A DNA stretch of 64,000 nt from Membranihabitans marinus (lineage in GTDB: Bacteria; Bacteroidota; Bacteroidia; Chitinophagales; Saprospiraceae): assembly GCF_019802045.1 (NCBI RefSeq), contig NZ_JAHVHU010000009.1, positions 62,001-126,000 on the forward strand. The letters are read 5' to 3'. Shown piece after piece: positions 46,140-55,412 of the stretch. The notes beneath the pieces are model-generated. The model saw only the letters and a list, made by a program, of their open reading frames with translations. It made no database searches and was not told the origin of the DNA. Position 1 is the first letter of the stretch; each line of letters begins with the position of its first letter. A program made the position numbers and the translations under genes.

Positions 46140-47787
46140 AGATTTATTTTCCTGGAAAAACCGGTTAAAAAGGTTTAAAAGAGACAACAACAGATGGTCA
46201 ATGTACGCATTGGCCATTGCTTTTTTAATAGCCTTACCGATCTTTGCGATAGGTTTTAAGCTGTTCTCCGGACCAGGAGAGACTTGGAGTCATATCGTCC
46301 AGCATCTCTTATGGGACTATACCTCCAATTCACTGTTCCTTTTTCTCGTTTGTGGGCTTATGGTCGTGGTCATTGGGGTGACTTGTGCCTGGTTAATCTC
46401 CCGGTATGAATTTCCGTTCCGGCCCCAGCTGGAGTGGTTGCTAATACTTCCGCTGGCAATACCGTCCTACATTGTAGCCTATGCCTATGCTGGTATTTTT
46501 GACTACGGAGGTAGTTTGGAGTTGATTTTACGTTATTTCGAACTGAGCATGACCAAGGTGGACATCATGAATCGGTTTGGTTTGGCATTTGTGTTGAGTA
46601 TTTCGTTGTTTCCCTACGTGTATGTGAGTGCGCGCGCCTTTTTTCTAAATCAGGCGAATAATCTGCTGGAGGCTTCCCGGATGTTGGGTGCCGGGGAGGG
46701 TCAGACCTTTTTTAAATTAATGCTGCCTCTGGCTCGTCCAGCCATTATAGCAGGATTGATTTTGGTGCTGATGGAAGTACTCAATGATTATGGCGCAGCC
46801 AAATACTACGGGGTCAATACATTTACGACGGGGATCTTCCGGGCGTGGTTTTCGATTGGAGAACCGGAGACCGCGGTGTATCTATCTGCATTACTGATTG
46901 TTATTGTTTTTTCGCTTATTCTCCTGGAACGTTGGGAGCGTAAAAATGTACGGGTGTCTGACAACAAATCGAATTCCGGTGGGATCAACCGGATCCGACC
47001 GGCACGTCGATGGAAACGATGGATGATCTTTATTCCGGTGTTTGTTCCGGTATTATTGGGATTTATTCTTCCGGTCAGCCAATTGATCTATTGGGCGACC
47101 CTAACTGCCGATAAAGTTCTGGGACCCGCTTTTTTCCAATTGTCGCTTCAAAGTTTCGGTATTGCGCTGATCGCCTCTTTATTCGCAGTGATTTTGGCTA
47201 CTTTTCTGATCTACTTTTCAAAATGGAGTCCTTTGCCATTTATCCAGAATGTAACCAAAATAGGTGTACTGGGATACGCCATACCTGGTGCGGTTATTGC
47301 CGTGGGTGTATTGATCCCGGCACTTGGATTTGATAAATGGTTGATCAAAATCGGCGAAAGTTTGTTGGGTATAGACATAGGATTGATTTTTACCGGCAGT
47401 CTGGTGGTTTTGATCTATGCATACTGCGTGCGGTTTCTGGCGGTCGCTTACAACCCGATCGAATCGACCAGTCAAAAAGTGGGACAAAGTATTCCGGATT
47501 CATCCAAAATGCTGGGGGTAGGAAATGCAAAAACCTTTTTCCGGGTGGAGTTTCCATTGATCAAAACCGGTATTTTTAGTGCCTTTATTTTGGTGTTTAT
47601 CGATGTGCTCAAAGAACTACCCTTGACTTTAATTTTGAAGCCGTTCCGTGTAAATACCCTGGCAGTCAAGGCCTATGAGTATGCAAGTGACGAAATGGTG
47701 ATGGAATCAGCCATTCCGTCCCTTTTGATTATTGTGACAGCAGTGCTTCCGGTGATTTTATTGAACCGGTTACTATTAAACAGATAG
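46120..47787 (+). CDS. Fe3+ ABC transporter permease (FbpB-like)
   Basis: 556 residues forming two fused permease halves with about twelve helices. Each half has an EAA-type loop that contacts the ATPase: EASRMLGAGEGQTFFKLMLP near residue 185 and SSKMLGVGNAKTFFRVEFPL near residue 465. The start is ATG 46120; the TTG just before it is less likely. It lies between the binding-protein and ATPase genes, overlapping the first and 4 bases from the second. Confidence 0.92.
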   Translation: MKQDGHKDLFSWKNRLKRFKRDNNRWSMYALAIAFLIALPIFAIGFKLFSGPGETWSHIVQHLLWDYTSNSLFLFLVCGLMVVVIGVTCAWLISRYEFPFRPQLEWLLILPLAIPSYIVAYAYAGIFDYGGSLELILRYFELSMTKVDIMNRFGLAFVLSISLFPYVYVSARAFFLNQANNLLEASRMLGAGEGQTFFKLMLPLARPAIIAGLILVLMEVLNDYGAAKYYGVNTFTTGIFRAWFSIGEPETAVYLSALLIVIVFSLILLERWERKNVRVSDNKSNSGGINRIRPARRWKRWMIFIPVFVPVLLGFILPVSQLIYWATLTADKVLGPAFFQLSLQSFGIALIASLFAVILATFLIYFSKWSPLPFIQNVTKIGVLGYAIPGAVIAVGVLIPALGFDKWLIKIGESLLGIDIGLIFTGSLVVLIYAYCVRFLAVAYNPIESTSQKVGQSIPDSSKMLGVGNAKTFFRVEFPLIKTGIFSAFILVFIDVLKELPLTLILKPFRVNTLAVKAYEYASDEMVMESAIPSLLIIVTAVLPVILLNRLLLNR

Positions 47788-47791
47788 AAAA

Positions 47792-48778
47792 ATGCTACAA
47801 ATAAAAGAAATATCGAAAAGTTTTGACGGTGGTAAGAGCTATGCCCTCCGTGATGTAAGTTTTGGGATGGAGAAAGGAGATGTGGGGGCGATCGTAGGGG
47901 AAAGTGGAAGTGGTAAGACGACATTAATTCGATTGATAGCGGGGTTGGAACGACCCGATGCGGGGGAGATATACTTCCAGGGTTCCCTGGTATCTTCTAT
48001 TCATAAGTTGGTGCCTCCGGAGAAAAGGAAAATTGGTCTGGTATTTCAGGAGTATGCGCTGTTTCCACATCTGCGATTGATCGACAATGTGACCTACGGA
48101 ATCTCCCGAATGAAGAACAAAAAAGCACGGGCGAGGGAGGTGCTCGAATTAGTAGATTTGCACGGCGTGGAAGATCGGTATCCACATCAGTTGTCAGGTG
48201 GCCAGCAGCAGCGGGTAGCCCTGGCACGTGCTTTGGCGCCCAATCCGGAATTGTTGATACTCGATGAACCGTTCAGTAATCTGGATGCGGTTTTGCGAGC
48301 TCAACTGAGAAACCAAGTCTTTGAAATCATCAAGAAGACCGGCGTGACTGCAATATTCGTGACCCATGACACGCAGGATGCACTGACCGTAGCGGATGAA
48401 ATTTTGATCCTCAAAGATGGATCACTCATACAGCAGGATCGGGCTTTTAAACTCTATACGCAGCCAAAATCTATGTACGTGGCCTCCTTGTTTGGTAATA
48501 CCATTATGCTGGACAAAGCACTCCAAAGCGCCTTTGAATGTCCTTTGAATCCTCAGTGCTGTCATGCGATCCGCAATGAAAACCTGACCATCAATACGGA
48601 CTGTGAGTATGTAACCCACGCGAAAGTATTGAAATCAACCTTTCTGGGGAATAGCACGCAGCTGGATCTTCAGCTTGAAAATGGTCATCGGGTGTCGGTA
48701 ATTACCCACGAACGCCATATCGAAGACCACATCAAGATCGGTTTTAATTCAAAGGATGTGATGGAGTTTTCATCGTGA
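47792..48778 (+). CDS. Fe3+ ABC transporter ATP-binding protein (FbpC-like)
   Basis: 328 residues. Walker A GESGSGKTT (near residue 37), Q-loop FQEYALFPHLR, signature LSGGQQQRVALARAL and Walker B LLILDEPFSNLD followed by the H-loop FVTHDTQDA. The C-terminal 100 residues are an OB-like regulatory extension as in FbpC. It powers ferric iron import by the permease. It is convergent with hsdR, with 6 bases between the stop codons. Confidence 0.93.
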   Translation: MLQIKEISKSFDGGKSYALRDVSFGMEKGDVGAIVGESGSGKTTLIRLIAGLERPDAGEIYFQGSLVSSIHKLVPPEKRKIGLVFQEYALFPHLRLIDNVTYGISRMKNKKARAREVLELVDLHGVEDRYPHQLSGGQQQRVALARALAPNPELLILDEPFSNLDAVLRAQLRNQVFEIIKKTGVTAIFVTHDTQDALTVADEILILKDGSLIQQDRAFKLYTQPKSMYVASLFGNTIMLDKALQSAFECPLNPQCCHAIRNENLTINTDCEYVTHAKVLKSTFLGNSTQLDLQLENGHRVSVITHERHIEDHIKIGFNSKDVMEFSS

Positions 48779-48784
48779 TGGAAT

Positions 48785-51700
48785 TTATTTAGTAAGTTCC
48801 TTCGCAATCATTTCGGCTTGCTTCAAAACGGTTTCAGTCGCCAGCTTTTGCATATCCGGTGGATAGCCATATTGTCTTAAGGTCCGCTTGATAATCACTT
48901 TTAGTTTCGCCCGGACACTTTCTTTTATGGTCCAGTCGATGGAGGCATTTTTCTTTACCCGTTCTGTTAGAATTACGGCAAGTTCCCTCAGCTTGTCTTG
49001 CTGCATGAGCTGTTTGGCGCTGTCATTGTTCGATACGGCAGTGTAGAATGCATACTCAAAATCAGTGAGCTCCAGGTTGCTGGCTTCACTATCCATGTTG
49101 ACGATTTCCTTACTCAGTTTAATAAGTTCGTCCATCACCTCAGCTGCGGTTAAAATCTTGTTGTGGTATTTCTTGATGGAGTTCTCTAACATTTCCTTCA
49201 GTGACTTACTTTTCACTAAGTTCTTCTTCGATCGAGCTTTGATTTCATCATTGAGTAGTTTCTTCAAGACTTCAAGGGCCAGATTCTTATGTTCCATGCC
49301 CTTTAGTTCGAGCAAAAACTCTTCTGAAAGAATAGATATGTCGGGTTTCTTAATGCCAGCTGCATCAAAAACATCGATAACCTGTTCTGAAATCAATGCC
49401 TGATCAATGACCTGACGAATGGTTGTTTCGATTTCCTCATCCGTTCTTCCAGCACCGGTACTGTCAAACTTAGCCAATCGGGCTTTAACTGCCTGAAAGA
49501 ACGAAACTTCATCTTTTACATCTATGGCCTGTTCATGAGGTACAGCGATGGCAAAGGCTTTAGACAATGCAGTCACTTCATTGAGGTATCGTTTCTTGCC
49601 ATCGTCCAAACCGAGAATGTGTTCTTCGGCTGCTAAAATCAAGGAAAGCTTTTGCCCGGTTTCTGCCTGAAAATAGTCTTCGTAGGGGAAGCCATAATAC
49701 ATATTGGAAACCACTTCCATTTTCTCCAACATCAGTTCTACCGCTTGCTCCTGCGCTTCCGCAGGATCTCCTTTTCCACCGGCATCCGAGTAAAAGGAAA
49801 GCGCCTTTTTCAAATCAGATGCAATCCCCAGGTAATCTACCACCAGCCCGCCTGGTTTATCTTTATAAACTCTATTCACCCGGGCTATGGCCTGCATGAG
49901 ATTGTGTCCTTTCATGGGTTTATCGATATAAAGAGTGTGCAGACTTGGTGCATCAAAACCCGTAAGCCACATATCGCGTACTATGACCAATTTCAACTCA
50001 TCTTGCGGATCTTTCATGCGGTCGGCCAGTGTTCGACGCTGTTGTTTGGTCGTATGATGCCGGGCAATTTTAGGGCCATCGGAAGAAGCGGAAGTCATTA
50101 CCACTTTTATCACACCTTTATTCAAATCATCAGAATGCCAATCCGGACGGATTTTTATAATCGCATCATACAATTCAGCGGCTATTCTTCTCGACATGGC
50201 CACGATCATTCCTTTACCTTCAAAAACCTCCTGGCGTTGCGTAAAATGGTGGACGATATCATTGGCTACATTCCTGATCCTGTTCTCGCTTCCGATCAGG
50301 GCTTCGAGCTGAGTCCATTTCGCCTTGGCTTTTTGGGTATCCGTGAGATCCTGCGTGGTGAGATCCTCATCCAGATCCTCCACCATCTTTTTACCTTCTT
50401 CACTGAGGTTTACCTTTGCCAAACGACTTTCATAATAAATACGGACAGTGGCTCCATCCTCAACCGCTTGTGCAATGTCATAGACGTCGATATAATTCCC
50501 AAATACAGCCGGAGTGTTCACATCTGTACTTTCTATCGGGGTCCCAGTGAATCCTACATAGGTGGCATTTGGTAATGCGTCGCGCATGTATTTGGCAAAT
50601 CCATATACGGTTTTCTTCCCTATTACATTCCCCTGTTCATCCTTGTCATCTATGGTTTTTGCTTTGAAGCCATATTGTGTCCGGTGGGCTTCATCAGCGA
50701 TTACGACGATATTTTTTCTTTCCGAAAGGGTCTCAAATACATTACCTTCCTGGGGCTGGAATTTTTGAATCGTGGTAAAGATCACACCGCCCGAGGCTAC
50801 ACGCAGCTTATCTTTCAAATCCAATCGGTCTTCTGCCTGCCGGGGTTCTTGCCGGAGCAGCTGGGTTGATCCGGCAAACGTATCAAAGAGCTGATCATCC
50901 AGATCGTTTCTGTCGGTAATGATCACCACGGTGGGATTATCCAAAGCCAGGACAACTTTTCCTGTAAAAAACACCATAGACAGCGATTTGCCACTCCCTT
51001 GAGTATGCCATACAACGCCGCCTTTCCGATCCCCGTGGGATTGGGTTTTTACCCCGGGTAATCCATACTGTTCCGGTGATTCTTGCACATTCCCCTCCTC
51101 TGGAGGGGTGCCCCTCAGGGCGGGGTGGTTTTCAAGCCACCTCATAACCCCATCCAAATTTTGCAAAACATCCTTCGCCGTAATATGAATCATATATAAT
51201 CCCAATGATTCCAAGTAGTTATCCCTTTCCGCATCATACTCTTGCTTATTATCATGGCTGCTTCCGTCAATTTCAACTATCACCTGACAATTTCCGCAAT
51301 AGAAATCGACAATATAATTACCTATTATTTTCTGTCTGTCGAAATCAAAGCCCTTAAATTGTTTTTTGTTTACTCTCTGCCAGAACAAAACTTCAGGCAG
51401 GTTCCCTGCTTTTCGAAGCTTCCGGGCACGTTCTTTTAATTTCGGGTTGTATGGAAGGGAGAAGTAGTTCTTTGACTTCCGAAATTCCCCTCCTCTGGAG
51501 GGGTGCCCATGGGGCGGGGTGGTGCTTCCACCGGATTGGTGATCGCCAGAGCCGGGACGGGCGCTCCTATCTAATGGATCGGTTTCCAGCTCAATATCTT
51601 TATGGGGAAGATTTACCACCCCGTCAGACTTCGTCTGCCACCCCTCCTGAGGAGGGGAATTTACCACCCCGGTCTGCGACCACCCCTCCCCAGGAGGGGA

Positions 51701-52591
51701 ATAACCTGTAGCGCGTAGTGTGGATTCCACCGCTCGGTTAACCGCATAGTATTGATGATAAGCGGCCAGTTTCTTTACTGTCGAGATGGTCGTGATTCCG
51801 GTCTTACTATCCTCCTTTTTTGATTTTTCAAACACGATAAAGTGCCGGATCAGATCAAGCAGGGTCTCTTTGTTTAGCATGCCAGTAATCAAGGTCTCAA
51901 TATGGCTGACCAAATGAGAAGCCTCTTCTTTACCGTCAGCAGATTTCCAGGTCATAAATCGGCTTATACCGGATGAAAGCGTTCCTGCCCGGGCTTCCAG
52001 TCCATCTGAAATGATGGAAAAAGCATTGTAAGTGAAAAGGGATGGGATCATCGCTTTGTAGGTTTCGATCTGCCGGAATGCCGAATTGATGGTGGCGGTT
52101 TCATCGGTAGCGTTTTTCAGTTCCATTACCACCAGTGGTATCCCGTTCACAAACAAGATGACATCCGGTCGTTTGGTGACACCATCCTCCACTACGGTAA
52201 ATTGATTAGTGACTATAAAATCATTATTATCAGGATTGGTAAAATCGATGAGCCAGACCAAGTCTCCACGTTGGTGGCCACCCTTCTGATAGCTCACGTT
52301 GATCCCCTCGGTCAATAATCGATGGAAGCTTTCATTATTGGTCAAAAGTTCCGGGGAATGAATCCGTTGTATTTCTTTGATGGCTTCCTCCTGGGCTTCT
52401 GCCGGAATGGTGGGATTGATTCTTCTGATGGCATTGGCCATTCGACCTGTCAGGAGGGCGTCTTCGTAGGAACTGCGCTCGGGGTTCTCACCATCATATG
52501 CAATGCTTGGTGCGTAGATATAACCATACCCCAAACGTTCCAACAAATGGATGACAAAATCTTCAATGGTATTTTCGGTTATACGGGTCAT
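48785..52591 (-). CDS. hsdR: Type I restriction enzyme subunit R with in-frame DUF559 insertion
   Basis: 1268 residues, about 200 more than usual. The N-terminal nuclease domain has RPDVILFVNGIPLVVMELK (Asp143, Glu157, Lys159). The helicase part has Walker A HTQGSGKS near residue 535, ADEAHRTQYG, GFTGTP and AIARVNRVY. Between YYAVNRAVESTLRAT and GDRKGGVVWHTQGSGKSL, normally close together, lie about 210 extra residues (293-505) containing repeat peptides and a DUF559 domain (about 370-487). The frame stays open throughout. It translocates and cuts DNA with HsdM and HsdS. It is last in the leftward locus; no terminator is seen before the convergent iron operon. Confidence 0.92.
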   Translation of the reverse strand: MTRITENTIEDFVIHLLERLGYGYIYAPSIAYDGENPERSSYEDALLTGRMANAIRRINPTIPAEAQEEAIKEIQRIHSPELLTNNESFHRLLTEGINVSYQKGGHQRGDLVWLIDFTNPDNNDFIVTNQFTVVEDGVTKRPDVILFVNGIPLVVMELKNATDETATINSAFRQIETYKAMIPSLFTYNAFSIISDGLEARAGTLSSGISRFMTWKSADGKEEASHLVSHIETLITGMLNKETLLDLIRHFIVFEKSKKEDSKTGITTISTVKKLAAYHQYYAVNRAVESTLRATGYSPPGEGWSQTGVVNSPPQEGWQTKSDGVVNLPHKDIELETDPLDRSARPGSGDHQSGGSTTPPHGHPSRGGEFRKSKNYFSLPYNPKLKERARKLRKAGNLPEVLFWQRVNKKQFKGFDFDRQKIIGNYIVDFYCGNCQVIVEIDGSSHDNKQEYDAERDNYLESLGLYMIHITAKDVLQNLDGVMRWLENHPALRGTPPEEGNVQESPEQYGLPGVKTQSHGDRKGGVVWHTQGSGKSLSMVFFTGKVVLALDNPTVVIITDRNDLDDQLFDTFAGSTQLLRQEPRQAEDRLDLKDKLRVASGGVIFTTIQKFQPQEGNVFETLSERKNIVVIADEAHRTQYGFKAKTIDDKDEQGNVIGKKTVYGFAKYMRDALPNATYVGFTGTPIESTDVNTPAVFGNYIDVYDIAQAVEDGATVRIYYESRLAKVNLSEEGKKMVEDLDEDLTTQDLTDTQKAKAKWTQLEALIGSENRIRNVANDIVHHFTQRQEVFEGKGMIVAMSRRIAAELYDAIIKIRPDWHSDDLNKGVIKVVMTSASSDGPKIARHHTTKQQRRTLADRMKDPQDELKLVIVRDMWLTGFDAPSLHTLYIDKPMKGHNLMQAIARVNRVYKDKPGGLVVDYLGIASDLKKALSFYSDAGGKGDPAEAQEQAVELMLEKMEVVSNMYYGFPYEDYFQAETGQKLSLILAAEEHILGLDDGKKRYLNEVTALSKAFAIAVPHEQAIDVKDEVSFFQAVKARLAKFDSTGAGRTDEEIETTIRQVIDQALISEQVIDVFDAAGIKKPDISILSEEFLLELKGMEHKNLALEVLKKLLNDEIKARSKKNLVKSKSLKEMLENSIKKYHNKILTAAEVMDELIKLSKEIVNMDSEASNLELTDFEYAFYTAVSNNDSAKQLMQQDKLRELAVILTERVKKNASIDWTIKESVRAKLKVIIKRTLRQYGYPPDMQKLATETVLKQAEMIAKELTK
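51089..51131 (+). repeat. Double-hairpin repeat unit 4 (hsdR)
   Basis: CCCCTCC-TCT-GGAGGGG hairpin, then TG, then a GCCC/GGGC hairpin, then GGGGTGGT. In hsdR it is read as part of NHPALRGTPPEEGN. It is a direct repeat of unit 3 across the DUF559 segment. Confidence 0.75.
51484..51523 (+). repeat. Double-hairpin repeat unit 3 (hsdR)
   Basis: Same plan as unit 4: CCCCTCC-TCT-GGAGGGG, TG, GCCC-AT-GGGGC, GGGGTGGT. It is read in a different frame, as TTPPHGHPSRGGEF. It lies just before the DUF559 segment in the hsdR reading direction. Confidence 0.75.
51612..51660 (-). repeat. Double-hairpin repeat unit 2 (hsdR)
   Basis: On the minus strand: CCCCTCC-TCA-GGAGGGG, TGG, CAGAC-GAA-GTCTG, then CGGGGTGGT. 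It is tandem with unit 1 and opposite in orientation to units 3 and 4. It is read as NSPPQEGWQTKSDGVVN. Confidence 0.75.
51661..51702 (-). repeat. Double-hairpin repeat unit 1 (hsdR)
   Basis: On the minus strand: CCCCTCC-TGG-GGAGGGG, then GGTC-GCA-GACC, then GGGGTGGT. It is the first unit met in the hsdR reading direction, read as YSPPGEGWSQTGVVN. Confidence 0.75.
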
Positions 52592-52795
52592 ATACTTGGA
52601 ATATTATATTCTATCGCCGTATAATGACAACTTTTTGGTAATGGAGAATAGAGGTGAATCTGATCAAGTGATTTTGATGTTTTATGGAGCACGTAGCTTT
52701 TTCCTGTCAAATAACCATCAAATAAGCAAGTGATTGAAATACAATAGCTTATGACAGACCAGTGTGTGTTTGTAGTCCTGCTCATCAAATAAGAA

Positions 52796-54243
52796 TTAAG
52801 CCCAGAATGGGATGTATTTGGCATATTTTCTTGATTTAGTGGTGGGGTCATCATCTTTAATCAGACCAGAATCTAAAGTGTCCCGTATTATACGAGATGC
52901 TGTTGCAGCATTATGTTCCTCTATGGTAAATCGTATTCTAAGAGATTGGTTGGTCATTTTTTTATTGGTTACATATCTAAGACAACAGTGCTGATAGGTA
53001 GCTCTGATTTTATCATTTTTACTCATATCGTTCAGTTGCTTATAGGCATATAATATGGCTTTGGTATGTCTTTGTTGAATGATAAAATCTGTAGCTGGCA
53101 ACTGATATACTTCGGTAGAAGCAATAACTTTATCAATACCACTTCCTTTTCTTCGCATATTCCTAAGCGTCTAAGCACATCAGCCAACTGTTCGTTTCTG
53201 GATTGGTACTCATCTATAAAACGTTCTGGAGTAATAAAAGGAAGACCAGGATTTGAGATTTCAATACGATCTGCGTATATCTCTATCATAGGAAAGCCTT
53301 TTTCGTCAAAATCCTGATGGATCAACGCATTGGCTATGAGTTCCCGAATGGCAATTTCAGGATACATCCTTACTTCTTTTCGCAAAGCTCTGCCTATAAC
53401 TTCATTCGCCGGCAGCTGGTCGTTTACCCAGTTCACCAAACCTTCAAACCCTACTGCATATCCTCTTACTCCTATTTGTTCCCGTATGGTCTTAAGCTTG
53501 TTCTTCCCCTCATAGATAATCACCCTCATAGACTTTCTTTTAAGACTGGAAAAATCGTTTAAATCTTTTGCAAAAAGAATGGCTCCTAAATTAGTGATGT
53601 TGTAAGTTGTCTGATCTTTTGTGATAAATCCTTCTGAAAGAAATCGCTCTAATACACCTGCTCTATCTGATGGATATGGAATGGAAAATAATTCAAAATA
53701 AGATTGTGTATTCAACAGCTCTATAATGTTATTTGTACTCAAATTTTCTTTTGCGATTCGTTCTTCAAAAATTTTTACGGGACCTTTCTTCCAGATTTTA
53801 CGTGCCTTTTCAGGAAATTCGTTAAGTTTTCTGGTGCTGGTTGCTACTCGTATGTAGGCAGTATGCATAAACTCTACGGGTTGATTGTGTGTAGCTGGAA
53901 TGACAAACATTGAAATGTGCTTTCGATTATAATCAAATTCCTGAATTTCAAAGTCTATACGTGGGTTGAGTCGCTGAACCAACCAATGTTCCTTGTCCTC
54001 ATTTTTATATTTAGCTGTTCTGGCTTTAAAGGTCGTGCCAATAATTTGGTGAGAGTCATCTTCCACACCAAATACTAAATAACCATAATCTTGACGATGA
54101 ATGCAAGCACCATTGCTCAATGCAGAAATGATCTTGCCTATTTCTTCTGTAGAATGGTAATTATGTTTGAACTCTACCCATTCACTCTCTCTTGGTTGTT
54201 TGGTCAATTCTTCTATCAGGCTATGCAACTGTGCTTCTGTCAT
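52796..54243 (-). pseudogene. AlbA_2/RecG-like ATP-binding protein, frameshifted
   Basis: The first 380 or so residues (from ATG 54243) carry an AlbA_2 domain (SEWVEFKHNYHSTEEIGKII, GYLVFGVEDD) and a RecG-like C-terminal ATPase region (IAIRELIANALIHQDFDEKGF, IEISNPG). At 53147-53150 the frame breaks: the expected EEKGSGIDKV continues in another frame, which then runs to 52796 (VIASTEVYQLPATDF through KYAKYIPFWA). One base appears to be missing from an A-tract (A4 where A5 restores the frame). As read, the protein loses about 115 residues. It overlaps the hsdS stop by four bases (ATGA). Confidence 0.85.
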
Positions 54244-55412
54244 TTTTCCATGAATTGTTTAGGGTCCACCCGCACTTCACCACTCATCAACTTCGGCAAC
54301 AGCGTGTCGCGAAATTTTTCGAGTGTACGGATTTGGGTACAGTTCAAGATTATTTTATCATCAATTGGTTTTACCTCCTTCTGAAATCTTTCAACGTTTT
54401 TCAGTGGTGGAAGTGAAATCTCCATTTCTTGAAAATCACTTTTAGTTATTAATCCAAATACAGTTCCCGTTTCATTGAACTGTTTGATTTCATCCATAAG
54501 CGATTTCATTTTAAAAAATGTATAGGTGTAAAAATTAGGATTAGATTTATACCGAAATGCTGCCACACCTCTACCAATACAGCATTTTTCAATAGCCATA
54601 TTTTGTTCCCCTACTGGTGCTCTTACACTAACTAACGTATCGAACTTTTGAGCAAATCGTTTAGGTTCGGTCGTAAATACACGATTTTGGGGAAATCTAA
54701 AGGCAAAATCTCGATTACCTTGATACATTGGGATTCCAACTCCTTCTTCATTATAGGAACTTCCTGGTGGTGATTGACCCATCGTGAAGTCAAATTCGTC
54801 TCCTAGAACACCTTCCTCCCACCCCTCATCCGCTTCTTCTCCTTCGACAGGCTCAGGACGGTGCACAAACCACTGCCGAAACAGTGTCTCCGCCATTTGC
54901 TCCAGGGTTTGATTTTGGCGGTGCAGCAGGTCTATTTTGTCGTCTAGGCTGGAAAGGACTTCGACGATGGCGCGTTGTTCGGGAAGGGGCGGGATTAAAA
55001 TTTCAAGATTATTGAGTTGTTTTTTTGAGACATTCGGGAATGTTGATCCTGTCGCACTTGAAAGAAGTAAAGGTAGATTGTATTCCAAAATAGCCATGGC
55101 AAATCTTGAGTATTCTTTTCCTATCTTATGCTTGATAGAAGCAATTCCTCTTCCTATAGCATAAGTCTGGTCAGCCCAGTTCATTTTACCCGTTGTCGAT
55201 CCCCTAACACAGAAAAGAATATCCTCTTCCTCTGCTACCTTTTTAGGATCATTTGTAAATTGAATAGGTGTAGGCGATTTAATACCAAATTCAGTTGGCC
55301 CATTTAATAGCGGCAAGCCAATTGCATCGGTGTTACATGTTTCACCTTTGGGAGATTGACCCATTATAACATCTAGTAATTCACTCAAGTAACCTTCTTT
55401 CCAGTCACTCAT
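54240..55412 (-). CDS. hsdS: Type I restriction enzyme specificity subunit S
   Basis: 390 residues with two target-recognition domains, each followed by a conserved helix: LPEQRAIVEVLSSLDDKIDLLHRQNQTLEQMAETLFRQWF and PIDDKIILNCTQIRTLEKFRDTLLPKLMSG. The domains start at similar phrases (DVIMGQSPKGETCN and DFTMGQSPPGSSYN). It sets the DNA sequence recognised by the HsdM and HsdR complex. An eight-residue insert, HRPEPVEG, interrupts FV and EEADEGW in the linker. It overlaps the KilA-N stop by 8 bases. Confidence 0.93.
   Translation of the reverse strand: MSDWKEGYLSELLDVIMGQSPKGETCNTDAIGLPLLNGPTEFGIKSPTPIQFTNDPKKVAEEEDILFCVRGSTTGKMNWADQTYAIGRGIASIKHKIGKEYSRFAMAILEYNLPLLLSSATGSTFPNVSKKQLNNLEILIPPLPEQRAIVEVLSSLDDKIDLLHRQNQTLEQMAETLFRQWFVHRPEPVEGEEADEGWEEGVLGDEFDFTMGQSPPGSSYNEEGVGIPMYQGNRDFAFRFPQNRVFTTEPKRFAQKFDTLVSVRAPVGEQNMAIEKCCIGRGVAAFRYKSNPNFYTYTFFKMKSLMDEIKQFNETGTVFGLITKSDFQEMEISLPPLKNVERFQKEVKPIDDKIILNCTQIRTLEKFRDTLLPKLMSGEVRVDPKQFMEK
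54840..54863 (-). repeat. 24-bp repeat insert in hsdS
   Basis: Encodes HRPEPVEG in the linker between the two halves. Its core CCTGAGCCTGTCGAAGG (54841-54857, minus strand) is a sequence I recognise as a dispersed repeat in many Bacteroidota genomes. Removing exactly 24 bases leaves the usual linker FVEEADEGWEEG. Confidence 0.7.

Larger units (their letters stand above)
51089..51702 (-). mobile_element. In-frame insertion in hsdR: DUF559 domain bracketed by double-hairpin repeats
   Basis: Within hsdR, two repeat units in one orientation (51612-51702), a spacer, and a DUF559 coding segment (about 51132-51483) flanked by two units in the other orientation. The DUF559 part begins near KNYFSLPYNPKLKERARKLR and has FKGFDFDRQKIIGNYIVDFYC and VIVEIDGSSHDNKQEYDAERD, the PD-(D/E)xK-like nuclease core related to Vsr. 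No ATG precedes it, so it can be made only as part of HsdR. Such domains usually occur as small free-standing genes. I infer a past insertion that kept the frame. Confidence 0.8.

Noticed and set aside
51132-51483. DUF559 segment as an intein or homing element that splices itself out
   Set aside because: No splicing motifs (no N-terminal Cys/Ser block or C-terminal HN-C/S/T) are present at the borders.
51132-51483. DUF559 as an independent gene nested in hsdR
   Set aside because: No ATG, GTG or TTG precedes KNYFSLPY in a suitable position; it is read only through hsdR.
51089-51702. CRISPR-like array formed by the repeated units in hsdR
   Set aside because: Only four units, in two orientations, with irregular spacing and coding function; no cas genes. 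No CRISPR array was seen anywhere in the window.
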